Positions 1 to 5,109 of a stretch of DNA of 5,109 nucleotides are shown here, one piece after another. This DNA is from Cyclobacteriaceae bacterium. GTDB taxonomy: Bacteria; Bacteroidota; Bacteroidia; Cytophagales; Cyclobacteriaceae. How positions within the stretch are numbered: the first letter of the stretch is position 1; every line of letters begins with the position of its first letter. The stretch is from the NCBI GenBank assembly GCA_015492915.1, contig WGED01000239.1:1-5109 (forward strand), written 5' to 3'. A program made the translations under genes and the position numbers. Under the pieces are notes generated by a model. That model searched no databases and was not told the DNA's origin. It saw only the letters and a program-made list of their open reading frames with translations.

Positions 1-20
1 ACTTCTTAATACAAAACGGT

Positions 21-1274
21 ATGAAAAGAAATTACATTATTGTCGTCCTTATCCTCCTTACATTTTTTGTCATTTCCTTCCTGACAAATATTCTCGGCGC
101 GCTCAATCCGGTTGTTTCGTCAGATTTTGAGCTCACGGAAACCATGGCGGGCTTTTTGCCATTCGCCTTTTTTATCGCCTACGGCGTCATGTCGATTCCG
201 GCCGGATTTCTGGTTGAGATGTGGGGTGAAAAGCGAATGATGATACTGGCTTTCGTACTCGCATTTGGCGCCTCGCTGATCTTTGCGCTTTATCCCCAAT
301 TCAATATATTCCTGGTTTCACTCTTCGCTATAGGCACAGGAATGGCAGTGCTTCAGGTGGTTATCAACCCACTGCTGAGAGTATCGGGAGGCGAAGAACA
401 CTACGCATTCAATTCGGTGCTGGCGCAGCTCATTTTCGGCGCCGCATCGTTTATCAGTCCGCAGATGTATTCCTATTTTGTCACGAATATCGCAGAAGGC
501 AATGTGGATAAGCCCCTTATCGGCATGATGACGGGCCTCGTACCATCCGATATGTCATGGATTTCCGTTTACTGGATATTCGCACTGATAAGCATTTTGA
601 TGATCGTTGTGATCATGATGGTCAAATTTCCCAAGGTGGAACTGCAGGAGGATGAAAAAGTCGGGACCAAAGACAGCTATCTCGAGCTTTTTAAAAATAA
701 ATATGTAATCCTCTATTTCCTCGGTATATTCGCTTATGTAGGTTCCGAGCAGGGCATCTCTTACTGGATGTCGAAATTTTTATCGAATTATCATGGCTTT
801 GATCCCGACACAGCGGGCGCCGATGCCGTTTCCTATTTCTGGGGTCTTATGACCATCGGCGGTATTTTGGGACTCATCCTACTGAAGCTGGCCGACAGCA
901 AAGTAGTGCTGAGGTGGTTTACCGTTATCACAATGATCAGCCTGGCAGCCGGCCTGTTTGCCGGACCGCAGATATCTTTGTGGGCATTTCCTATTTCAGG
1001 CTTCTTCATGTCGGTAATGTATCCTATCATCATTTCACTCGCGCTCAATTCGGTTTCACAGCATCACGGCTCTTTCGCCGGTATTCTGATGACGGGTATC
1101 GCTGGCGGGGCGGTAGTGCAGATTCTCATCGGCGGCATCAGCGATCTTATTTCACTGAAAGTGGGCATGCTGTTCATTTTCGTGACACTCGGCTATATAT
1201 TGAGCATCAGCTTCTGGGCCAAGCCGCTTGTGAGCAATAAAACCATTGAAAGTTTTAAAGACTTGTTCAAATAG
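21..1274 (+). CDS. FucP-like sugar MFS transporter (sugar:H+ symporter type)
   Basis: This is an inner-membrane major facilitator superfamily permease that probably imports a monosaccharide or sugar derivative. The 417-residue length is normal for the FucP/GlcP branch. Hydrophobic segments fit 12 helices: about 4-26, 44-64, 72-91, 96-114, 130-152 and 183-202, then a polar central loop (203-226), then 228-248, 268-290, 297-315, 318-342, 350-372 and 380-401. The family hallmark is the helix 4 stretch ending INPLLRVSGGEE (115-126), followed by the FNSVLAQLIFG motif (130-140), equivalent to the NPF...LNLAQTFNS region of E. coli FucP. By remembered alignment, the acidic residues important in FucP (Asp46, Glu135) are not conserved; Glu135 falls on Gln112. 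The start at 21 aligns with family N-termini, although no in-frame stop precedes it in the 20 nt available. There is no Shine-Dalgarno sequence. It is followed after 21 nt by a XylR-type regulator, suggesting co-transcription. Fold and family are secure; the substrate is unknown. Confidence 0.93.
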   Translation: MKRNYIIVVLILLTFFVISFLTNILGALNPVVSSDFELTETMAGFLPFAFFIAYGVMSIPAGFLVEMWGEKRMMILAFVLAFGASLIFALYPQFNIFLVSLFAIGTGMAVLQVVINPLLRVSGGEEHYAFNSVLAQLIFGAASFISPQMYSYFVTNIAEGNVDKPLIGMMTGLVPSDMSWISVYWIFALISILMIVVIMMVKFPKVELQEDEKVGTKDSYLELFKNKYVILYFLGIFAYVGSEQGISYWMSKFLSNYHGFDPDTAGADAVSYFWGLMTIGGILGLILLKLADSKVVLRWFTVITMISLAAGLFAGPQISLWAFPISGFFMSVMYPIIISLALNSVSQHHGSFAGILMTGIAGGAVVQILIGGISDLISLKVGMLFIFVTLGYILSISFWAKPLVSNKTIESFKDLFK

Positions 1275-1295
1275 GGCATTAATTAATTCGATCTG

Positions 1296-1319
1296 ATGAT
1301 CAAGATCATTCTTATGATC
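1296..1319. repeat. Nested inverted repeat over the xylR-like start codon
   Basis: ATGATC (1296-1301), GATCAT (1304-1309) and ATGATC (1314-1319) are separated by AA and TCTT. The middle arm can pair with either outer arm, giving two mutually exclusive short hairpins, and the first arm contains the start codon. It could be an operator half-site arrangement or a weak translation-controlling structure, but codons for Met, Ile and Asp alone can create such GATC-rich runs, so function is uncertain. Confidence 0.3.
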
Positions 1320-2468
1320 GACCTGGCAGAGGTTTTTGCCAAAGAGGTGGTAAAGGGTATCATGCGCTACTCCCAAAAATATGGTCCGTGGAGTTTTTGT
1401 CGCATGCCACTCACATATTTGGAGCGCAAAGGAATCGAAGGGGTATTAAAATGGGCTAAGGATTGGGGTGCTGACGGGATCATTGGAAAATTTGAATTCG
1501 AATCCAGGCCCGAACTGTTTCTTGAAGAAGGAATTGCCGTGATTTCACAGGATTTTAAAGGCCTGCACAAACACGTACCCAACATGACCGGTAATTACCT
1601 GAAGGCAGGCAGTATGGGGGCTGAGTATTTTCTCGCCAGGGGTTATAAAAATTTCGCCTACTATGGTTTTGAAAATATCATCTACTCGAGGGAACGGGCT
1701 AAGGGATTCGAAGCCCGGCTCGCAGAAGAAGGGTACAATGTTTACCAATACCAGCATAAGAAAAAAAACGCACCGGGTGAAATGTGGTTTTATATGCCGT
1801 CGGCATTAGGTCAATGGCTTAAATCACTTCCCAAACCCATCGCGCTGATGGCAGCTAACGATAACCTCGCTATTCACATCACTGAAGCATGCCAACTGGC
1901 CGGGATCAGGGTGCCGGAGGAAATCGCCGTCTTGGGTGTTGACAATGACGAGACGATCTGCAACATTTCCGCACCACCACTGTCGAGCATTGCTCAAGGA
2001 GCTGAAAAGACAGGATACGAAGTTGCAGAGTTGCTGCACTATATGATCAGATACGACCTAAATGATTTCCACGACATCGCGGTACAGCCTACACAGGTCA
2101 TTACACGCAATTCTACTGACATTTACGCGACCAGTGATACGCTGATAGGTACGGCGCTTAAATACATCCACAACAATGTCGAAAAAAACCTGAAGGTGGA
2201 TGATGTGCTGAAACAAGTGCCCCTTTCCCGGCGCTCCCTCGAAAAGCGCTTTCACAAGGTGACGGGCTATCCTGTCTATGAATATATCTTCAACCTCCGC
2301 ATCGAACGATTTACCAAAAGGTTGCTCGAAACCGATGATTCGATTTTTGAGATTGCCATGGATCTGGGATTGAATGACAGTAAGAACATTTCACGACAGT
2401 TCAGACAGGTGATGGGCTGTACACCCACCGAATACCGCAAAAAACACCTGGTGAACAAAAAGGAGTAG
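1296..2468 (+). CDS. XylR-type transcriptional regulator (sugar-sensor domain plus AraC helix-turn-helix)
   Basis: This is a cytoplasmic one-component regulator. Residues 1-275 form a LacI/periplasmic-binding-protein-like sensor; the opening resembles XylR (IILMIDLAEVFAKEVVKGIMRYSQKYGPW pattern), and the hinge-side motif VDNDETICNISAPPLSSI (215-232) is characteristic of XylR proteins. Residues 280-383 are an AraC-type DNA-binding domain with two helix-turn-helix units: LSRRSLEKRFHKVTG (310-324) and the second unit with the family signature SIFEIAMDLGLND...ISRQFRQVMGCTPTEYR (349-381). The 390-residue length is typical of XylR. E. coli XylR binds xylose and activates xylose genes; here the ligand is unknown and the name should not be read as proof of xylose control. 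It probably controls the adjacent transporter and perhaps the facing amidohydrolase/aldolase genes. The ATG sits inside a short inverted repeat with no Shine-Dalgarno sequence. It converges on the amidohydrolase gene with 5 nt between stop codons. Confidence 0.92.
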   Translation: MIKIILMIDLAEVFAKEVVKGIMRYSQKYGPWSFCRMPLTYLERKGIEGVLKWAKDWGADGIIGKFEFESRPELFLEEGIAVISQDFKGLHKHVPNMTGNYLKAGSMGAEYFLARGYKNFAYYGFENIIYSRERAKGFEARLAEEGYNVYQYQHKKKNAPGEMWFYMPSALGQWLKSLPKPIALMAANDNLAIHITEACQLAGIRVPEEIAVLGVDNDETICNISAPPLSSIAQGAEKTGYEVAELLHYMIRYDLNDFHDIAVQPTQVITRNSTDIYATSDTLIGTALKYIHNNVEKNLKVDDVLKQVPLSRRSLEKRFHKVTGYPVYEYIFNLRIERFTKRLLETDDSIFEIAMDLGLNDSKNISRQFRQVMGCTPTEYRKKHLVNKKE

Positions 2469-2473
2469 ATCAC

Positions 2474-3820
2474 TCATTCGAGCCCGAACAGGTCTTTGGC
2501 ATTCTGATATAAAATTTTCTGCGCTACCGCTTTGGCTTCCGCTTCCGTCATGTATCCGGTGCGCACCTTTTCGATGAGGACGTTGGCCACCACCTCACGC
2601 GCCATAAGCGAATGGGCGTAGGCGCCTTCGACATTGTGAAAATCACCTCCGAAGGCCATGATCTTGTTGGCGGGCACCGTCTCGATCCATTCATGCAGAT
2701 ATCGTCCGGCGTAGGAAGGTGAGATGATATAGAGCCAGCAGAGGTCGATGTACACATTGCGGAAGTTTTTGGCCAGCGTCCCGAACTCACCGCCATAGGG
2801 GTAGCCCCCATGAAAAAGGATGAATTTTACATCACGGTATTGCATGAAAAGGTTGGCAAGCAGGGCGGGGTTCGAATTGCGGATGATGTTGCCGTCGCCG
2901 GCCTGCAGGCCTGTGTGTATCTGCATGGGTAGATCGTGCTTTTGCGCCAGACGGATGATGCGGTGCATGATGTAGTCCTGCAGCGGCTTCACTTCTTCAA
3001 AAGGGAAGGCATCATCGCTATTTGCCGCCATCAGGTCGTTGAACACCTTCTCGGCCACTGGCCGCGGCGTGTCCTGATAATCAAGGATTCTATGGTAGGC
3101 AAGCGCGGATTTCACCCCGACGATGTGCCTGGCCAATGCTTCGTCAAAGGCCTTTTCCAGCGCTTTCTCATAATCCTCCAGCGAGGCAATGGTCAAGTCT
3201 GCATTCTGAGCTATTTTTTCAATATCGGCATGGGAATACACTCTGATGAAATTATCGAACTTTTCCACATAACGGAAATTAGGGTCGTCCAGCCTGCGCT
3301 TGCCCACATCGAGGATAGCATAGCGTATCAAGGCTCGCTCATGCAACACATAGTCATCCCAGGAGCCTTTTCCGTATGCCTCCCTGATCTTCTCCGACAG
3401 CTTTTCGACGGTCTCATCATTGAGGTCCGGAATGCCGAACAGCTTGTCGATGGCCAGCAGCACTGCACGGCCGTAAGCGGTCGATTTGGCATTTTCCCAA
3501 AAGGGCTTCACGCGCTGCCATTTCTCCGCCACCGTGTACTTGTCTGTCAGCAGCTCAGCAAATTCCGGTTTTCCCATGCCCGCCGATTTGATGTCGTCGT
3601 CGGCATAGTGGTGCAATAACAACATAAAATCCATCATCGAACTGCCATCGAGATTTTCTTCAGCCATCAGATGTTCGTGCGTATCTACTATCCAAAGGTT
3701 GTAAACAAAATCCCTGATGCGTTTTTCGAAGCCCTCTTCCGGCAGAGGCCTGATCTGCACCTGTGCCACGGCTGCCAGACCCCATGATGAGAAAATGATT
3801 AAAAATGCTGCTTTTTTCAT
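2474..3820 (-). CDS. Secreted (periplasmic) amidohydrolase-superfamily metal-dependent hydrolase
   Basis: This 448-residue protein has a clear signal peptide: the KK-charged N-terminus and hydrophobic core (residues 4-15) end in AVA|Q, with predicted cleavage after Ala19, so it should act in the periplasm. There is no lipobox cysteine. The mature part carries the metal-site pattern of the amidohydrolase TIM barrel: VDTHEH (His48, His50; strand 1), a possible bridging Lys237 in VGVKSALAYHR, His302 in MQIHTG (strand 5), His337 in ILFHGG (strand 6) and Asp393 in FGGDFH (strand 8). The C-terminal ILYQNAKDLFGL matches the usual amidohydrolase ending. A long, helix-rich insertion (about 55-230) separates strand 1 from the rest, as in uronate isomerase-like members, but the strand 8 motif differs from true uronate isomerase. 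Possible roles are lactone, amide or ester hydrolysis, or sugar-acid isomerisation. It lies 24 nt downstream of the DapA-like gene, probably in the same operon. Superfamily is secure; reaction unknown. Confidence 0.88.
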   Translation of the reverse strand: MKKAAFLIIFSSWGLAAVAQVQIRPLPEEGFEKRIRDFVYNLWIVDTHEHLMAEENLDGSSMMDFMLLLHHYADDDIKSAGMGKPEFAELLTDKYTVAEKWQRVKPFWENAKSTAYGRAVLLAIDKLFGIPDLNDETVEKLSEKIREAYGKGSWDDYVLHERALIRYAILDVGKRRLDDPNFRYVEKFDNFIRVYSHADIEKIAQNADLTIASLEDYEKALEKAFDEALARHIVGVKSALAYHRILDYQDTPRPVAEKVFNDLMAANSDDAFPFEEVKPLQDYIMHRIIRLAQKHDLPMQIHTGLQAGDGNIIRNSNPALLANLFMQYRDVKFILFHGGYPYGGEFGTLAKNFRNVYIDLCWLYIISPSYAGRYLHEWIETVPANKIMAFGGDFHNVEGAYAHSLMAREVVANVLIEKVRTGYMTEAEAKAVAQKILYQNAKDLFGLE

Positions 3821-3844
3821 GACAATGTTTTTATAAAAATCCGG

Positions 3845-4759
3845 TCAGCGTTTTCCTGCCTTGATTTCATGCTCAATTTCCATAATTTTTTCAATTAATC
3901 CATCGGCGATCTTTTGGTGTATCTTGTCAAACGGAAGCAGACCACCCCGCACCGCAGGCGTCGGGTAAATGCCCTGCCGCCACAACAGCCTTTTGAAGAA
4001 ATGGATAGAGATATCGAGATGCTGATTGGAAAAAGCCAAAACAGGCAAAATCTCATGAAATAGTTTCACGGCACCCATTTCGTCACCGCTTTTGTAAAGG
4101 TTGAAAATACGCGTATAAATCCAGTGCATGCCTGTGGGCATAAAGGCATGGACACCGCGCATGAGCCCTTCGGGCATCTGTGTCACGGCCCAGCCGCCGC
4201 TCACGTTGAGCCTCCCGCCAGTCAGCTCCAGAATCCTCGAATACTTCACGCCTGCGGGCACCGCCTCGATCTTCAGGCAGCGAAAAGCAGGGACTTCTTC
4301 AAAAAGCCCGGCGATAAGATCATCGGGCAGTCCGTAGCCCGTGGCGTCCCAGTCCTGCAGCATGATCACCTCAGGCCCCTCATCAGCCAACGTCATGAAA
4401 TCATGAGAAAATTGTTCTTTTTTCATGAAAGGGAGCTGTATAAGCACCTGGCGGCAACCGAGTTGCAAAAAGGCCCGGAGTATTTTTCGCGACCCATCCA
4501 GTGACGGCGCCGCACAACCGGCGAACACAGGCACCCTGCCGGCCACCTGGTCGAGCACATGCTCCATAATGGTCAGTTTTTCATGAAATGTCAGTGCATT
4601 CACTTCTGAGGCCATCGCCGGTACGAGAAAACCCGAAACGCCGGCGCGCAGTGCTTCGTCCACCTGCGCCCGCAGCGCTGCGTAATCCACCCGGTCATCT
4701 TTATCGAAAGGAGTGTTGAGCACAGGCAAGATGCCATGAAGCGGAAAGAGCGTTTTCAT
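3845..4759 (-). CDS. DapA/NanA-superfamily class I aldolase or dehydratase, atypical active site
   Basis: This is a 304-residue (beta/alpha)8 barrel protein, cytoplasmic, of normal length for the dihydrodipicolinate synthase/N-acetylneuraminate lyase family. The N-terminal GILPVLNTPFDKDDRVDYAA (9-28) is the classic family opening. The Schiff-base lysine is Lys163 in RCLKIE (160-165). Family members condense or cleave pyruvate and aldehydes, or dehydrate 2-keto-3-deoxy sugar acids. By remembered alignment with E. coli DapA, the GTTGE loop is AMASE (48-52), so both relay threonines are lost; the YNVPSRTG strand reads LQDWDATG (134-141), so the catalytic Tyr is Leu134 and the carboxylate-binding Arg is Ala139. 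The QD variant occurs in other uncharacterised family members. It is therefore unlikely to make dihydrodipicolinate and more likely acts in sugar-acid catabolism with its neighbours. It starts 1 nt after the toxin stop codon, suggesting translational coupling, and precedes the amidohydrolase by 24 nt. Confidence 0.9.
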   Translation of the reverse strand: MKTLFPLHGILPVLNTPFDKDDRVDYAALRAQVDEALRAGVSGFLVPAMASEVNALTFHEKLTIMEHVLDQVAGRVPVFAGCAAPSLDGSRKILRAFLQLGCRQVLIQLPFMKKEQFSHDFMTLADEGPEVIMLQDWDATGYGLPDDLIAGLFEEVPAFRCLKIEAVPAGVKYSRILELTGGRLNVSGGWAVTQMPEGLMRGVHAFMPTGMHWIYTRIFNLYKSGDEMGAVKLFHEILPVLAFSNQHLDISIHFFKRLLWRQGIYPTPAVRGGLLPFDKIHQKIADGLIEKIMEIEHEIKAGKR

Positions 4760-4760
4760 T

Positions 4761-4779
4761 TCAGGTTTTATCAGGTTTT
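4761..4779. repeat. 9-nt tandem direct repeat at the toxin 3' end, upstream of the DapA-like gene
   Basis: TCAGGTTTT occurs at 4761-4769 and again at 4771-4779, with a single A between, giving a 10-nt period close to one DNA helical turn. On the coding (-) strand it spans the last codons of the toxin (Lys-Pro-Asp-Lys-Thr-stop) and ends one base before the start codon of the DapA-like gene. It may be a small duplication or a protein-binding site, or chance. Confidence 0.5.
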
Positions 4780-5057
4780 TGCCTGGAAGAACGGATGTTG
4801 AGCAGTTGAATTTGCCGCTTTCGCGGTCTGACGCGATAGGTCAGGATCGTAAATTTGTTCATCGGGCCCCGATGAATATTTTTGTGTTTTTTCGAGCTTT
4901 CGAGGATGCCGGGGTATTGGCGAAGCAATTCAAAAAATTCCTGCGATTGACGGACAAACCTGCGGACTTCCTTTTCAGTAAAATGCGTTTTGAGATATTC
5001 AATAACTTCTGCATATCCCTTTTCGGCCCTTTTAGTCCAGACAATTTCTAGAGCCAT
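4761..5057 (-). CDS. RelE/ParE-family toxin of a type II toxin-antitoxin system
   Basis: This 98-residue basic protein has the length and pattern of the RelE/ParE superfamily (plasmid stabilisation family). The start LEIVWTKRAEKGYAEVIEYL (3-22) matches the family opening of a first strand plus two helices. The middle FFELLRQYPGI (41-51) is the usual helix with the L-x-x-x-P turn. Then come the strand-forming MNKFTILTYRVR (66-77) and IQLLNIRSSRQKPDK, equivalent to the family ending FFDTRQxPxK. ParE members poison DNA gyrase and RelE members cut mRNA on ribosomes; which applies here cannot be told from sequence. The ATG overlaps the 3' end of the upstream antitoxin reading frame by 10 nt, the standard antitoxin-first arrangement. 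Its stop is one base from the start of the DapA-like gene, which is unusual company for such a module. The gene appears intact, with no frameshift. It could be chromosomal or recently acquired. Confidence 0.87.
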   Translation of the reverse strand: MALEIVWTKRAEKGYAEVIEYLKTHFTEKEVRRFVRQSQEFFELLRQYPGILESSKKHKNIHRGPMNKFTILTYRVRPRKRQIQLLNIRSSRQKPDKT

Positions 5058-5097
5058 TTTCTGTATTTGTTCATCACTTCTTCATGAGGTATTACAT
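5048..5097 (-). CDS. 3' end of probable antitoxin gene, partial
   Basis: On the - strand an open frame reads VIPHEEVMNKYRKWL and then a TAG stop at 5050-5048, overlapping the toxin start by 10 nt in another frame. The ending, a His-Glu-Glu-Val stretch then basic residues and Trp-Leu, resembles the C-terminal toxin-binding tail of small antitoxins paired with ParE/RelE toxins. Only 15 full codons are genuine. Upstream of 5097 the sequence turns into adapter, in which this frame meets a TAA, so that apparent stop is artificial. The antitoxin family cannot be determined because the DNA-binding N-terminus is missing. Confidence 0.62.
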
Positions 5098-5109
5098 CTG
5101 TCTCTTATA
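5098..5109. other. Residual Tn5/Nextera mosaic-end adapter at contig end (artefact)
   Basis: The final bases CTGTCTCTTATA are identical to the first 12 bases of CTGTCTCTTATACACATCT, the reverse complement of the Tn5 mosaic end used in Nextera libraries. They lie exactly at the sequence end, where read-through adapter would remain after incomplete trimming. They should not be treated as genomic sequence or as a transposon end. Confidence 0.9.

Noticed and set aside
914..1240. 108-codon open frame in another + frame inside the permease gene
   Set aside because: Out-of-frame shadow within continuous membrane-helix coding; composition (many Arg, His, Ser) is typical of a shifted frame.
2413..2427. 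TGGG...CCCA partial palindrome near the end of the regulator gene, considered as a terminator
   Set aside because: The stem is broken by mismatches, it lies inside conserved AraC-domain codons (MGCTPTEYR) and no U-tract follows.
2936..3619. Long 227-codon open frame on the + strand
   Set aside because: It lies wholly antisense to the well-supported amidohydrolase, its translation shows no recognisable domain, and it arises from codon bias on the opposite strand.
4124..4504. 126-codon open frame on the + strand, His/Pro-rich
   Set aside because: Antisense shadow of the DapA-like gene, which has clear family motifs throughout this stretch.
4043..4590. Recurrent TCATGAAA-like octamers in the DapA-like gene
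   Set aside because: They fall at irregular spacing and in different codon contexts (Phe-Met, Phe-His-Glu), which is explained by coding sequence and not by an interspersed repeat.
3845..4759. Assignment as dapA (lysine biosynthesis)
   Set aside because: Active-site loop and Tyr strand differ from true DapA, and the neighbours are a sugar transporter, a sugar regulator and an amidohydrolase, not lysine-pathway genes.
4779..5051. 90-codon open frame on the + strand opposite the toxin
   Set aside because: It mirrors the toxin gene almost end to end, and the - strand product has the full RelE/ParE pattern while this one matches nothing.
5098..5109. Possible natural Tn5/IS50-like transposon end
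   Set aside because: The match is to the engineered mosaic end and stops exactly at the contig edge, with no transposase or target duplication visible; adapter read-through is the simpler explanation.

Overview
The window looks like one end of a contig from a member of the Bacteroidota. The evidence is indirect: the transporter, the XylR-type regulator and the secreted amidohydrolase all read like Bacteroidota family members, no gene has a clear Shine-Dalgarno sequence (upstream regions are A/T-rich instead), and the signal peptide ends in a typical AVA|Q site. Base composition is mixed, roughly half GC by eye. Genus cannot be assigned.

Layout: two genes lie on the + strand, a FucP-like sugar MFS transporter (21-1274) and, 21 nt later, a XylR-type regulator with a sugar-binding-protein-like sensor and an AraC helix-turn-helix output (1296-2468). 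Facing them on the - strand, read from right to left, are the last 15 codons of a probable antitoxin (5095-5048), a RelE/ParE-type toxin (5057-4761), a DapA/NanA-superfamily aldolase or dehydratase (4759-3845) and a secreted amidohydrolase (3820-2474). The two blocks converge with only 5 nt between stop codons. No intergenic gap exceeds 24 nt, so the window is almost wholly coding, and the promoters of both blocks probably lie outside it.

The transporter, regulator, amidohydrolase and class I aldolase-like enzyme form a plausible small catabolic locus for a sugar, sugar acid or lactone. The amidohydrolase would act in the periplasm, the transporter would import the product, the DapA-like enzyme would act on a 2-keto acid type intermediate in the cytoplasm, and XylR would sense a sugar. 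The substrate is not determinable from sequence. The aldolase-like enzyme keeps the Schiff-base lysine but appears to lack the usual Thr-Thr-Tyr relay and the carboxylate-binding Arg, so it is not a lysine-biosynthesis DapA.

The last 12 bases (5098-5109) match the start of the reverse-complemented Tn5/Nextera mosaic-end adapter. They are very probably residual sequencing adapter, not genome, and they truncate the antitoxin gene artificially.
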